Assembly: GCA_944381495.1 (NCBI GenBank)
Contig: CALWLJ010000004.1
Span: forward strand, 1 to 64,000
Length of the DNA stretch: 64,000 bases
Source: an uncultured Mediterraneibacter sp.
GTDB taxonomy: Bacteria > Bacillota > Clostridia > Lachnospirales > Lachnospiraceae
Direction of reading: 5' to 3'
A program made the translations under genes and the position numbers. Each line of letters begins with the position of its first letter. Within the stretch, counting starts at the first letter, position 1. Below the pieces are notes generated by a model, which made no database searches, was not told the origin of the DNA, and saw nothing but the letters and a program-made list of their open reading frames with translations. Shown here in pieces: positions 18,028 through 27,639 of this stretch.

Positions 18028-20166
18028 TTACCCAATCTTTCGTTTCTTTTGAACGATCAAAATTCCTATGCCAACTGCTGCTGAACCGATTACAGTCATC
18101 AGCCACAAGTTAACATTTTCCGTATCGCCTGTCTTTACAGATGTTGTTGCATTTCCAGTGTTTGTAGTGTTTCCGCCAGCTGTTCCTGAACCAACACCTG
18201 CACCATTATCAGAGGTGTCAATCACACTGCCCCTTTCAAGAATCATAATAGGGGTGCTTACACTTCCATAAATATAATTCATTGTAACTGTGTGTCTTCC
18301 AGGTGAAAGTGTATCCAGATATGCGGATGTGAAAGTAAGGATTGTAGATCCTTCTTCCAATGTATAATTAGATGGATCTACTACCTCTCCATCCATTTCC
18401 ACACTCACAAAGTCACCAAGCTCACCTGTACAATAAATAGTCAGGCCTTCTCCCGATCCGATTACATATGTGCTTTCCGCTAATTCGGGGACAACCTGCA
18501 GTTCGTCCTGTGCCTCACTTACTAGTTTAAAATTAACGTTATTATCACCGGCATATGTCTCTGCTTCAGTTCCGGGATATCCGTAAATTGTGAATCTATC
18601 TACAAGAACAGACTTTTCTCCTTCATCTGTTTCAACAAGATAATATCCTACAGCCGTATGTCCTATTGATGTAACACTCTCAGGAATCACTATACTTTTT
18701 AACCCGGTATTCAAGAAAGCTGATAACTCAATCTCTGCCACACTATTAGGAATTACAATATGTGTTAAACTGGTACAATCTTCAAATGCCCATGCTCCTA
18801 TATAAGTAAGTTTATCAGGAAGATGGATTTCTTTCAGGCTTCTGCACTCGTGAAAGGTCAACCGACCAATTGAGGTTATATTATCGGAGAGAACTACTCT
18901 TTCCAAATTTATGCAGTCTATAAATGTTTCGATACCTATATCCGTCACGCTATCCGGAAGTTCGATTTCTGTTAAACTTGCGCAAGAGACGAAAGCTTGC
19001 GATCCAACATCTTCAACTCCCTCTGGAATTATTACTGAAGTAAGACTGGAGCACTCAGCAAAAGCATAATCCCCTATTGTTTTTACTCCTTCAGGAATCA
19101 CAATTTCCTTTAAATTACTACAGTAACTAAACATTCCCCACGAAATCTCGTTTATGCTATTCGAGAGCTTAATCTCTTCTAAGGAAGAACAATCTTCAAA
19201 AGTGTTACTCCCTATTTCTGTCACACTATCCGGAATCACAATTTCTTTTATATATTTATTCCCCTGGAATGCCTCCCCCGCAATTTTTGTAATAGTATCC
19301 GGGATTAGAATAGTCGTTTTATCACCAATACAGCTGATCAGGGTTTTATTTATGATCAGCAGACCATTTTCATCTACTGCCTGCTCACTCCATGGTGTTC
19401 CACCAAAAGCGTCCTGTCCGACCTCATCCAACTCCAGATTCTCAGAATATGTAATCTCAGATAAACTGCTACAGTTCTCAAATGCATGTTCCCCAATACT
19501 GGTCAAACTGTCCGGAAATGCAATCTCTGTCAGTCCGGAGCAGTTTGCAAATGCATAATCTCCGATCCACGTTACTCCAGAAGGAATAGAAACTTCTGTC
19601 AGATTAGCGCAATCGCTAAAAGCGTATGGTGCAACACATGTTACTCCTTCGTCAAGTATGACACTTCTGATATCATCTTTATACTCGTGCCATGAAATTT
19701 CGGTAGCATTAATCGAGGATCCCCAACCCATATCTCCAGTTCCAGATATGTTCAGTACTCCATCTGCTGTCAGCTCCCATACCACCTCATCATTTTCACA
19801 TGTCCCGGATGCAATGATTCCCGTTTCGGTCTCATTATCGTCCTCTGCATTTTCAGATGCATCTGCCTTGTCAGTTTCTGCATTGTCTTCTTCCGAAACA
19901 TCCATCGATAAATCATCGCCAGTTTCATTATTTTCAACAGGCATATCTTCAGATTCAGACGCTATATCATCAGCATTTTTATCTTGAACATTTTCTATTC
20001 CTGGATCTGTTTCAGATTCACCACTCTCATCAACCGCATCGGCTTCTGCTATTTCTGCAGTCATAACCTTCGCCGATGTATCAACAGAATCTGCGTTAAC
20101 TGTGGATAAAGAAGGACCGCAGATCAAAATTGAAGATAACACCAATGAAATGATCTTGTATTTCAT
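18028..20166 (-). CDS. BspA-like leucine-rich-repeat cell-wall protein (LRR_5), copy 2
   Basis: A 712-residue paralogue of the neighbouring protein with the same order: signal peptide, long acidic Asp/Glu/Ser linker (residues about 25-120), VWELTADGVLNISGTGDM entry strand, about a dozen LRR_5 repeats, an X2-like domain (VDPSNYTLEEGSTILTF) and a tail with SVKTGD, hydrophobic helix and QKKRK. One repeat is interrupted by a 25-residue insertion with TPWSEQAVDENG, common in this family. The ATG at 20166 is preceded by AGGAGGGGG. It is the first gene behind one of the four shared CGTA-N7-TACG promoters, placing it in the proposed regulon. Confidence 0.88.
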   Translation of the reverse strand: MKYKIISLVLSSILICGPSLSTVNADSVDTSAKVMTAEIAEADAVDESGESETDPGIENVQDKNADDIASESEDMPVENNETGDDLSMDVSEEDNAETDKADASENAEDDNETETGIIASGTCENDEVVWELTADGVLNISGTGDMGWGSSINATEISWHEYKDDIRSVILDEGVTCVAPYAFSDCANLTEVSIPSGVTWIGDYAFANCSGLTEIAFPDSLTSIGEHAFENCSSLSEITYSENLELDEVGQDAFGGTPWSEQAVDENGLLIINKTLISCIGDKTTILIPDTITKIAGEAFQGNKYIKEIVIPDSVTEIGSNTFEDCSSLEEIKLSNSINEISWGMFSYCSNLKEIVIPEGVKTIGDYAFAECSSLTSVIIPEGVEDVGSQAFVSCASLTEIELPDSVTDIGIETFIDCINLERVVLSDNITSIGRLTFHECRSLKEIHLPDKLTYIGAWAFEDCTSLTHIVIPNSVAEIELSAFLNTGLKSIVIPESVTSIGHTAVGYYLVETDEGEKSVLVDRFTIYGYPGTEAETYAGDNNVNFKLVSEAQDELQVVPELAESTYVIGSGEGLTIYCTGELGDFVSVEMDGEVVDPSNYTLEEGSTILTFTSAYLDTLSPGRHTVTMNYIYGSVSTPIMILERGSVIDTSDNGAGVGSGTAGGNTTNTGNATTSVKTGDTENVNLWLMTVIGSAAVGIGILIVQKKRKIG

Positions 20167-20194
20167 GATTGCCCCCTCCTGGAATTTGTATTAT

Positions 20195-20230
20195 CGTAAT
20201 GATTTTACGCTTTTTCGTTCTATTTTGCAA
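20195..20230 (-). promoter_or_regulatory. Shared-architecture promoter C (LRR genes)
   Basis: The -35 TTGCAA (20225-20230) and -10 TAAAAT (20202-20207) are 17 bp apart. The -10 lies inside the palindrome CGTA-N7-TACG (20195-20209), and the upstream flank reads CTATTGCAAAATA. The same arrangement occurs at three other sites in the locus. Confidence 0.75.
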
Positions 20231-20276
20231 TAGTGAGCTCTGAGTTTTTAAGAAAAAGCAAAAAGCCATTTTCTTC

Positions 20277-21857
20277 TTACTGCCGCACAAAACCACGCTC
20301 ATTCAGAACAAATGAATTTCCTTCCAGAGAATAATCATAAACTCTGAGATCTTCATTATGTTCTCCCAAAACAATCTGACTCTCATCTATTATGAAATAT
20401 CTCCCCCAATACCAGTCATCCGATGTTTTTACCTCATATGTACCGTCAGCATCAAAAGTATATGTCTTATCATCGTCAGACCAAACACCAGTCAAGTTAA
20501 AAGCGATTCTGTCATCAGCTTTCACCAGCGTAACCTCATCCGAAACTAGCTGATTGTTTGAAATATGCACTTCCGGTGAAAATCCATCATCCTCCATTGC
20601 CTTTAAGATCATACTTGAGGAAGAAATCTGTTGTACCATACCATGTTTTGCTTCTGCGTCTCCTTCCAGGTTCGCATAATACAATGTACCAAATCCATTA
20701 TCAGGGCTTTGAGTATAAATATGGTATACATACTTGTAATCGACAGAATGCCAAAATCCATCAATATTAAAATAACTTGCTTCAGGAACCTGAACCTGCT
20801 CTGTTTCCTGAGGATAATCGATGGGAGTATCATCCACTTCTTCCAGGAATTCATCTTCTGCCGTTTCTTTCTTTTCTTTATTTATCTCAATTATCATATC
20901 TTGAACTTTATCACCATTTGCATCTGTATCTGCATCTGTCAGTGTGAAATCAACTTTCACCATATCTGTTCCAACAGAACTTTCATCAATACTCATTCCG
21001 AACCATTTGTTGTTCCATGATGATTTCTCCAATGAAATAAAATTAATTGAATGATCTGCAAGAAGTTTATTTGCCCTGTCGCAAAATTCCTGCTGAGTTG
21101 TCACACGCTCATCCTCTGTTGCGGCATAATAATCATATCCGGCAGTATAACGTATCCGTTGTTCTCCCTCCTGAATAAAATAATCTTTTAATTCTCTATC
21201 TCTATATGTCAGCTTTCTGGAAATCATAAACAATTCGCTTTCGCTGTCAAAATCAGCGCTCATATCATACACCGTAATTTTTTCCTCATATTCTTTTTCT
21301 TCTGCCGATTCAGCAAATACAGGAGTACCTTCTTCCATAGATACGCAGACGAGTAAATCATTGACGACTGCCACATAACATCTGCTCTTGCTACAGTCAT
21401 GATCCCACAATATCGGAAAAGATATTCCGCCGGACGACTCTATATAATCCTGATAATGATTAATAACCAATCGTACATATCCTTCCTGATATTCATCGGA
21501 TATATATGCACAGACAAATGTATTTGGATATTCTTCTGTATCTGCCGTTTTATAAAATACTGCCCCGCCATTTGACGATTCATTCAGCGACGTCTCATAA
21601 CTAGAAGATTGTCCCCCACCCTGACTTGTAATATGTGTAACTTGGCTGCCGTATAAAGTGCTGTCAGCAATTCCATATTTATTTTCTACAAATGAACGTA
21701 GCTTGTCTTTTTCACTTGCTTTCTCTGTATTTCCGCCTGGCTTATCAGAATCCACTGTGTTTTCATGCGAACAAGAGCATAACAAAATACAACAGAGCAG
21801 CATGCATATAACTGAAACAATAATACTAAAACTTTTTTTCTTTCCCTTTGTGTCCAT
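20277..21857 (-). CDS. Lipoprotein of the surface locus, unknown function
   Basis: A 526-residue predicted lipoprotein: basic N-terminus, hydrophobic run and the lipobox LLCSC around residue 29, then an acidic Ser/Asn-rich linker. Two regions can be seen. Residues about 45-330 form a mixed domain with many aromatic residues (YNHYQDY-like stretches). The C-terminal 170 residues look like two small beta-barrel stretches (NLTGVWSDDDKTYTFDADG and the related NIDGFWHSVDYKYVYHIY). The family is not recognised. RBS AAAGGAA lies 8 bases before the ATG. It follows the kinase gene by 25 bp and is probably in the same message. Confidence 0.7.
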   Translation of the reverse strand: MDTKGKKKSFSIIVSVICMLLCCILLCSCSHENTVDSDKPGGNTEKASEKDKLRSFVENKYGIADSTLYGSQVTHITSQGGGQSSSYETSLNESSNGGAVFYKTADTEEYPNTFVCAYISDEYQEGYVRLVINHYQDYIESSGGISFPILWDHDCSKSRCYVAVVNDLLVCVSMEEGTPVFAESAEEKEYEEKITVYDMSADFDSESELFMISRKLTYRDRELKDYFIQEGEQRIRYTAGYDYYAATEDERVTTQQEFCDRANKLLADHSINFISLEKSSWNNKWFGMSIDESSVGTDMVKVDFTLTDADTDANGDKVQDMIIEINKEKKETAEDEFLEEVDDTPIDYPQETEQVQVPEASYFNIDGFWHSVDYKYVYHIYTQSPDNGFGTLYYANLEGDAEAKHGMVQQISSSSMILKAMEDDGFSPEVHISNNQLVSDEVTLVKADDRIAFNLTGVWSDDDKTYTFDADGTYEVKTSDDWYWGRYFIIDESQIVLGEHNEDLRVYDYSLEGNSFVLNERGFVRQ

Positions 21858-21882
21858 TTCTGCTTTCCTTTACATATATTAT

Positions 21883-24762
21883 CTAACTGATTACATCCTG
21901 TTTTCTCATTTCTTCATTTGCCATTTCAACCAGGCTGTTCAGATCATAAATCACTGATTTTCTGATACTTCCCGACGGATAGTCAAAGTAAAGTTCATCC
22001 CCCATCACATCGCTGAGATATGGCAGATATGCCAGGGTCTGACAATCCTCATCTAAAAGCACTCCATAGCAATATCCGTCTGCCGTAACGTATTGGGTAA
22101 TAATATTATCTCCTGCCTGTGTTACATAAGTGAGATATGCGTCTTCACTTAACTCACAGATCTTTTGCCCAGATTCTGCATCGTACACCTGCGGACTATC
22201 ATGCAGGCGTGCCTCTATCCGGTAATCATCTGTATAAAACACCTCATCCAGTGTCATATCCGGAGGTTCTGTAGCGGACTCTGATATTAGTTCACCATTT
22301 TCTCCGCTGTATGTCATAACTTTTCCATCACTATAAGTTACTTCCAGCCAGGACTCATCTCCTGTCCTCACATATTGTTGATCATACACGTTCTCAGGAT
22401 CCGGAAGACTCTGCTCTGCTATCACATTTCCTTCCATATCGCAAATGCGAAACTGTTTATACGAAAAGAGCATAACTGTCTGTTCATCTGCACTGATCCT
22501 TGCTTCATCATGATCAAAAGAAGCGTCATATGTCAGAATTTCATTGGTCGAATTTTCTTCATATCTCAATACACAAATTTTAGGCGTATCAATCTGACCA
22601 GTCAATACCGTATCGCCTGCCGATTTCAAAAAGCTCACATTCCCCATATCTTCAGTCTCTGAGATCAGATCTGCATTTTTATCGAAAAATAATAATTGGT
22701 CATCAGCAGAAACGGCACTGTAATTGTCACTGACAACAAACTGCTCAATCATCTTGTCCGTAGTCACCAAAGGAGTCTGATCACCGGTAACCGGATCCAT
22801 CTTCACCAGGATCTGATTCACCTGGACATAAATACCATTTTCATCCGTTTGTACATGAAAGCTGCTCTCCGACTCCATACCTGCAGTCTGACGCCTGCCT
22901 TCTGCATCTATGATCGCGAATATCGAAGCATCAGAGTCTGCTGCTGCGAAAGCAAGATAATTTCCGCTAAATCCACCTTCAAACCATGAATATCCAGAGT
23001 CTTCATCCAGTATTTTCAATTCATCCTCATCATCTGACAGACAAAAAATACCCAAAGAACCATCTGAAAAGCTCGCCGCCAGCAATGAGCCATCACTGCT
23101 TATCTCAAACAAGTTGTTATCCGGATTTGCAAAACTGTCGCTTACCATTGAGACTGTCTGGCTTCTTCCGCCAAAGTCTATTTCACCAATCTGTTCCCCG
23201 GTAGAACCGTCATACAGAATTGCTCTGCTGTCATCCTTATATACTGCTGCCGCAATATTACCTGCTGGAGCAACAGTAATTGCTGTAGCAGGCACTCCGG
23301 TCCAGACTGCTCTCTGCTCTGATATGCTGTATGCGGTAATCCCGTCTTCACCCGCATAGATTACGGTATCGTTATCCAGATACTCTATTTCTGCCAGAGC
23401 AGAATCTATAGCTGGCAGGACAGCTATAACTTCTGCTGTTTCGATATCAATGATTGCCGCATTCTTCTCATAGATACAGGCTGCTGTTTGCCCATCTGGA
23501 GAAACAGACAGATACAACGGATTTTTCTCCAGATCAATGATTCCACCTGTTTTGAAACCATCAGCAAGGTCATATACACCAAGAGCATCCGTCAGTGCCT
23601 TCTGGACTTCTGCTGTTTTCTCAGGTGTAAAAATATTCTTATCTTCCGGTATCGCGTCTAATGCATATTGGAGTGCCAGATCTACATCTCCCTTGGCAAG
23701 TGCGCTCTCTGATCGCGCTGCCAGATTTAAAACTCTTTCTTTTTCCTGCATTCTTTTCAGTCCGACAAAGCCAACGGATAATCCTAAACAGAATAATACC
23801 ACTACTGCAGCACACGCAATTCTTCCTCGTCTCTTCAGGCGTTTTACTCTGGGATCCTTGTCCCGCAGATGAAGAAATGCATTCAGCATTTCTTCAGCAG
23901 ATTGATATCGCAGATCCGGGTTTGGATTCATTGCCTTTGTAATAATCTCAACCACCTGAGGACTGAATTCATCATCTGAAAGTGGTTCCACTTTTTTTGG
24001 ATATTCAGCCGGCCTGTGACCGCTTAACAAATGATATAATGTTGCTCCAACACTATAAATGTCTGAACGGACATCAGGAATAAATTTACGATAAACTGTC
24101 TTTGACTGTTGCGATGCTCCCATTGCCTCTGTTTCAGCATCCATAGTTTCTGTCTCATCATCTGTTTTTTCATCTGTTTCTTCTATTTCTTCTTTACTGA
24201 TAACTTTCTGTGAATAACCCGGACCGTAATGTTCTGGTGAAGAATAACCTGGGCTTCTTCCCACTACGTTTTCCTCTCCCAGAGCAAGGGCAATGTTAAA
24301 ATCAATCAGGCAGATACTGTTATCCGGTGTCCGCATGAGATTGGCAGGCTTAATATCACTATGTACAAATCCGCGCGGAGGATCGCCGTGAGTCGGGCTA
24401 TGCAGATAGGCCAGCGCTTCCAGCAGCTGAATGGCCCATGCGATCACCTGGGGCTGAGAGAAACGTTCTCCTCTCTTTAATGGAACATTCAGACTTTCTC
24501 CTTCAATGTAGTCCATGACCGTGTAGACAATTCCATTTTCAATAAAAAAATCATAAACCTGAGGTATATACGTATGCCTCAGGTTTTTCAGAATATCTAC
24601 TTCACGGCGCAGAAGCTCCGGACGAGTGGTTATCTTTCTTTTATCCGCCTTGAGAACAACCTTTTTCCCAAGTCTCAGATGAATAGCCAAATACACATTG
24701 CTTCCGCCGCCATAACCGATTTTTTTGATTATTTTATAAGTGGACTCCAGTATTCCAGACAT
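21883..24762 (-). CDS. Hanks-type Ser/Thr protein kinase with extracellular beta-propeller
   Basis: A 959-residue membrane kinase. Residues 9-290 form the kinase domain: Gly-rich loop IGYGGGSNVYLA (15-26), ATP-binding Lys38, Glu54, catalytic HSDIKPAN (134-141, HSD in place of HRD) and DFN (154-156, in place of DFG). The metal- and proton-binding residues are kept, so it is probably active. A Ser/Thr/Glu-rich insert lies near residues 190-215. A membrane helix at about 312-333 leads to an outside part of some 620 residues built of WD40/propeller-like repeats (ISSDGSLLAASFSDGSLGIF), which replaces the PASTA repeats usual in Gram-positives. RBS GGATGGGGG. It overlaps the phosphatase gene by 34 bp. 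Confidence 0.88.
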   Translation of the reverse strand: MSGILESTYKIIKKIGYGGGSNVYLAIHLRLGKKVVLKADKRKITTRPELLRREVDILKNLRHTYIPQVYDFFIENGIVYTVMDYIEGESLNVPLKRGERFSQPQVIAWAIQLLEALAYLHSPTHGDPPRGFVHSDIKPANLMRTPDNSICLIDFNIALALGEENVVGRSPGYSSPEHYGPGYSQKVISKEEIEETDEKTDDETETMDAETEAMGASQQSKTVYRKFIPDVRSDIYSVGATLYHLLSGHRPAEYPKKVEPLSDDEFSPQVVEIITKAMNPNPDLRYQSAEEMLNAFLHLRDKDPRVKRLKRRGRIACAAVVVLFCLGLSVGFVGLKRMQEKERVLNLAARSESALAKGDVDLALQYALDAIPEDKNIFTPEKTAEVQKALTDALGVYDLADGFKTGGIIDLEKNPLYLSVSPDGQTAACIYEKNAAIIDIETAEVIAVLPAIDSALAEIEYLDNDTVIYAGEDGITAYSISEQRAVWTGVPATAITVAPAGNIAAAVYKDDSRAILYDGSTGEQIGEIDFGGRSQTVSMVSDSFANPDNNLFEISSDGSLLAASFSDGSLGIFCLSDDEDELKILDEDSGYSWFEGGFSGNYLAFAAADSDASIFAIIDAEGRRQTAGMESESSFHVQTDENGIYVQVNQILVKMDPVTGDQTPLVTTDKMIEQFVVSDNYSAVSADDQLLFFDKNADLISETEDMGNVSFLKSAGDTVLTGQIDTPKICVLRYEENSTNEILTYDASFDHDEARISADEQTVMLFSYKQFRICDMEGNVIAEQSLPDPENVYDQQYVRTGDESWLEVTYSDGKVMTYSGENGELISESATEPPDMTLDEVFYTDDYRIEARLHDSPQVYDAESGQKICELSEDAYLTYVTQAGDNIITQYVTADGYCYGVLLDEDCQTLAYLPYLSDVMGDELYFDYPSGSIRKSVIYDLNSLVEMANEEMRKQDVIS

Positions 24763-25544
24763 TTACATCCCCCATCCTGTTCTGCCGCGCAGATAATCAG
24801 CGCCGAAACATCATCTCTCTCACCACGTTCTACCACTTCTTTCACAGCGCCATTAAGACGCTGCCTGATCATCTTCTCATTTGATATATCTTCAGGTTTA
24901 AACCATCTTATAAGTTCATTACTGTCTATTTTGTGTCTGAAACCATCACTGCACAGAAGATATACCGCATTCTCTTTCACCTCACCACTGATATAGACCG
25001 GTCGTATCCGTTCAGACGCTCCTATTCCCTGAATGAGGACACTGGACATTTTTTTCAATCTTCCCGTTTGGATACCGGATATATTTTTCTCTGCAAAGCA
25101 GGAAAGTGTCTGATCAATCGTGAGCTGATGAGCTTTGTCGGTTATCTCATAGGCGCGGCTGTCTCCAACATGGACAATATGATATTCCCGCTCCAGAAAA
25201 ATCATTGCCGTCACAGTAGTACCAACTCGGGTCTGCATTTTTCTGCCGTACTCCCGCAGATCGAAATGTATTTTCTGCAAAAGTTTTTCCCATGAAGCAT
25301 ATATCAGATCTGCCAGTTCATCATCAGACCCTTTTGCATATTTCTTTTTCCAAAACCATTCTGCGAATTGACGGACAACTTCTTTACTTGCGAATTCGCC
25401 TTTTTCCAGGCCACCCATCCCATCGCAGATAACTGCAAGAACACAATTCTGATCGGCAAAATATCCTGGCAGAATCAGCACTGAGTCTTGATTAACTGAT
25501 TTTCTTTTGCCTTTCTGAGTTAATCCGGCTGATAAATATTTCAT
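24729..25544 (-). CDS. PP2C-family Ser/Thr protein phosphatase
   Basis: A 271-residue cytosolic metal-dependent phosphatase and the natural counterpart of the adjacent kinase. Metal-binding motifs are visible: SVNQDS (D20), CDGMGG (D41, G42), HVGDSRAYEI, LCSDGF and the final GERDDVSALII. The length matches bacterial PrpC/Stp enzymes (about 245-275). The tail after residue 255 (AEQDGGCKCLEYW) is extra, partly because the reading frame overlaps the start of the kinase gene. The ATG at 25544 has AAAGGAA upstream. It is 13 bp behind the FHA gene, so the FHA, phosphatase and kinase genes form one unit. Confidence 0.92.
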   Translation of the reverse strand: MKYLSAGLTQKGKRKSVNQDSVLILPGYFADQNCVLAVICDGMGGLEKGEFASKEVVRQFAEWFWKKKYAKGSDDELADLIYASWEKLLQKIHFDLREYGRKMQTRVGTTVTAMIFLEREYHIVHVGDSRAYEITDKAHQLTIDQTLSCFAEKNISGIQTGRLKKMSSVLIQGIGASERIRPVYISGEVKENAVYLLCSDGFRHKIDSNELIRWFKPEDISNEKMIRQRLNGAVKEVVERGERDDVSALIICAAEQDGGCKCLEYWSPLIK

Positions 25545-25556
25545 ATGCTCATTCCT

Positions 25557-26495
25557 TTATTGATGCGTCAGACGAAGTTCCAGTTCTTCGTCAGCAATTC
25601 GAAGTTTTGATCCGGGACGCAGCAGCCTAGGGGCGTCGCCCTGTCTGATCTGTTCCCCATCAGCAAATGTACTATTCTTCGAACCATTGTCTGCAATATA
25701 TACATTTCCATCCCGTACATAAAGAATAGCATGAAGCCGTCCTATCTTACGATTACCAGATATGCAGATTTCAGAAACAGACGGACTTCTTCCTATCCTG
25801 ACTATATTTTCCTGTATCACATAATCTTCGCCAGTACTTATCCGATGTAGTATATATTCAGGCTCATGATTCTGCTCTTCCCCTTCTTCCATAAAAATGG
25901 TATCTGTTGATTCTTCGCTATTATCCTGTTTGTTTTCTTCAGCGGTATCAGAATAAGATAAATCTTCAATCTGTTTTTTCAGTATCTTCGGATCAAATGA
26001 CTTATCTCTTCCGAGAGAGCTGATCAATGTTGCGATATAACTACAATTCTCTGTCTGATCATATTTAATATCAAAAAGTAATTCTCTCAAAAAAGAACCC
26101 GGATTCTTTTCATTACTTATAACAGGGAGCACGATCATAAAAATCTGTGCTGTATCCGGATTAATATAAACATTGGTTTTATCCAATACATACGAAGATA
26201 TCTCCAACATATATTCCTCTGCTGCTATGATTCCATCTGCTGCAGATTCAAAAACAGAAAGGATCTGATCTCTGCAAAGAATCTGATCCAAATAGTCTTG
26301 TAAAGGCTCAAGATCAGTAATATCATATTCTACTTTAAGTTCATCATCTGATTTTTCAAATCTGGCGGGTACTGTACCAGGTATCCTGTTATTTGACAGC
26401 ATCCCAATTGTAAGCTTGTCCAGTTTTTCTTCATCTTTCACTGTATAAATCAGATACTTTTTTTCAGACCGCTCCTCATAGTCAAATAAAGCCAT
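25557..26495 (-). CDS. DUF6382-FHA domain protein
   Basis: A 312-residue cytosolic protein. The N-terminal 170 residues match the DUF6382-type domain in layout (FDYEERSEKKYLIYT, DQILSVFESAADGIIAAEEYML, NPGSFLRELLFDI). An acidic linker leads to a C-terminal forkhead-associated domain of about 90 residues: VRIGRSPSVSEICI, KIGRLHAILY and NGSKNSTFADGEQI hold the phosphothreonine-binding Arg, Ser/Arg-His and Asn positions. It should read phosphorylated partners of the adjacent kinase. The start is uncertain: ATG 26495 has AAAGGATG upstream, and an ATG at 26507 or a TTG further up are alternatives. DUF6382-FHA proteins often sit beside Flp/Tad pilus genes, but none are here. Confidence 0.82.
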   Translation of the reverse strand: MALFDYEERSEKKYLIYTVKDEEKLDKLTIGMLSNNRIPGTVPARFEKSDDELKVEYDITDLEPLQDYLDQILCRDQILSVFESAADGIIAAEEYMLEISSYVLDKTNVYINPDTAQIFMIVLPVISNEKNPGSFLRELLFDIKYDQTENCSYIATLISSLGRDKSFDPKILKKQIEDLSYSDTAEENKQDNSEESTDTIFMEEGEEQNHEPEYILHRISTGEDYVIQENIVRIGRSPSVSEICISGNRKIGRLHAILYVRDGNVYIADNGSKNSTFADGEQIRQGDAPRLLRPGSKLRIADEELELRLTHQ

Positions 26496-26542
26496 TGTTA
26501 TGTTCATCCTTTCATCAACACCATTTTGCAAAATATACCTCT

Positions 26543-27601
26543 CTATATCCTTGTCAACGAATCAAGCCCGGCAATCTTTTCTAACAGATCTTTTCCTGAG
26601 ACGTCTTCATAATTAAGGATACCGGCAGCAACAGGAAACATTGATTCACTAATCATTCTGCCGCCGGAGACAAAACGGTTATATAGCAAAACAGCCTTTT
26701 CTGTGATATTACAGGGATCTCTGTCTTCTATTGTTTCTACAGCTTCACAAAAACGTTGAAATTTGTCCATACCTTCCGGACTCCCGTCTGTTACATAGAC
26801 AATTCTGTCGGAATAGCGTTTCATTATTTCTAATATTCTGACATTCAGATCTCTTGAATAGTCAATAATAATTTCTTCGTATCTTCCATGTTTTGCCAGA
26901 TTATACAGAAGAACATATAATTCTTCATCCTGCAGTTCCATCATATCGCAGGCATTTCGACATGGATTGAAAAAATGAACTCCAGATAAATCCTTCTGTA
27001 TCAGACTGTCTATTTTACGATAAAGATTTCCGTTTTTTTCTTTCAGAAAATGAATAACATCTGAAAAGCTATATTCATTTTCGCCCGAAAAATATAAATT
27101 TGAATTTCCAAAATTATCGAGGCTGATGTAAATGACCTTTTTCTGATCTTTGACACATCTGAGCGTATATGATGCCGCAGCCACAGATGTTCCACATCCT
27201 CCCTGAGCGGATGTAAATAAAACGATCCTCGTTCCAGACTCTTTCAGCACGGGAATCATCTCTTCGCTAAAGGTACAATCATACAAATTGAGTATATCCT
27301 GGCAAATCTTTTCAGCTTTCTGATATTTAAATACTACCGGATACCCATGAATCTCATTCCTGTCTGGTTCCTCAGAAAAAACACCTGTTATTATATTTTG
27401 CGGCAAACTGGACTGATCAACCATATCTGTCTCATCAAGCAGAATAATATCCGGTTTCAGTTCTTCTATATTCTTATAGAAAACTACATTATCTGAGAAA
27501 CAAGTCATGTTGATCGCGTCTGAATATCTCTTCTGGAAAATGTCTGAAAGCCTTTTTAAAAACTTTTCATCATGATTCAGAACAGCTAATTTTATCCTCA
27601 T
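26543..27601 (-). CDS. CpaE/MinD-like P-loop ATPase with receiver-like N-terminus
   Basis: A 352-residue protein. The first 110 residues resemble a degenerate receiver domain (IKLAVLNHDEKFLKRLSDIF, PDIILLDETD), as in CpaE of Flp-pilus systems. From residue 127 a MinD-type fold follows, with the deviant Walker A in TSAQGGCGTSVAAAS (GCGTS in place of GKGGVGKT, so the signature lysine is missing), then IYISLDNFGNSN and YEEIIIDYSRDLN. Loss of the usual lysine suggests weak or no ATP hydrolysis; it may be a scaffold. Start 27601 is chosen because an ordinary promoter lies 40-75 bases upstream and would cut any longer frame. It is first in the unit that continues with FHA, PP2C and kinase. Confidence 0.8.
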   Translation of the reverse strand: MRIKLAVLNHDEKFLKRLSDIFQKRYSDAINMTCFSDNVVFYKNIEELKPDIILLDETDMVDQSSLPQNIITGVFSEEPDRNEIHGYPVVFKYQKAEKICQDILNLYDCTFSEEMIPVLKESGTRIVLFTSAQGGCGTSVAAASYTLRCVKDQKKVIYISLDNFGNSNLYFSGENEYSFSDVIHFLKEKNGNLYRKIDSLIQKDLSGVHFFNPCRNACDMMELQDEELYVLLYNLAKHGRYEEIIIDYSRDLNVRILEIMKRYSDRIVYVTDGSPEGMDKFQRFCEAVETIEDRDPCNITEKAVLLYNRFVSGGRMISESMFPVAAGILNYEDVSGKDLLEKIAGLDSLTRI

Positions 27602-27639
27602 TGCTCCATCTCCATCCCGTGTTAATTGATATGTATTAT

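Noticed and set aside
16800-19600. Repeated segments in the LRR genes as DNA repeats
   Set aside because: They are the codons of the LRR_5 protein repeats and diverge at the DNA level, so they are not listed separately.
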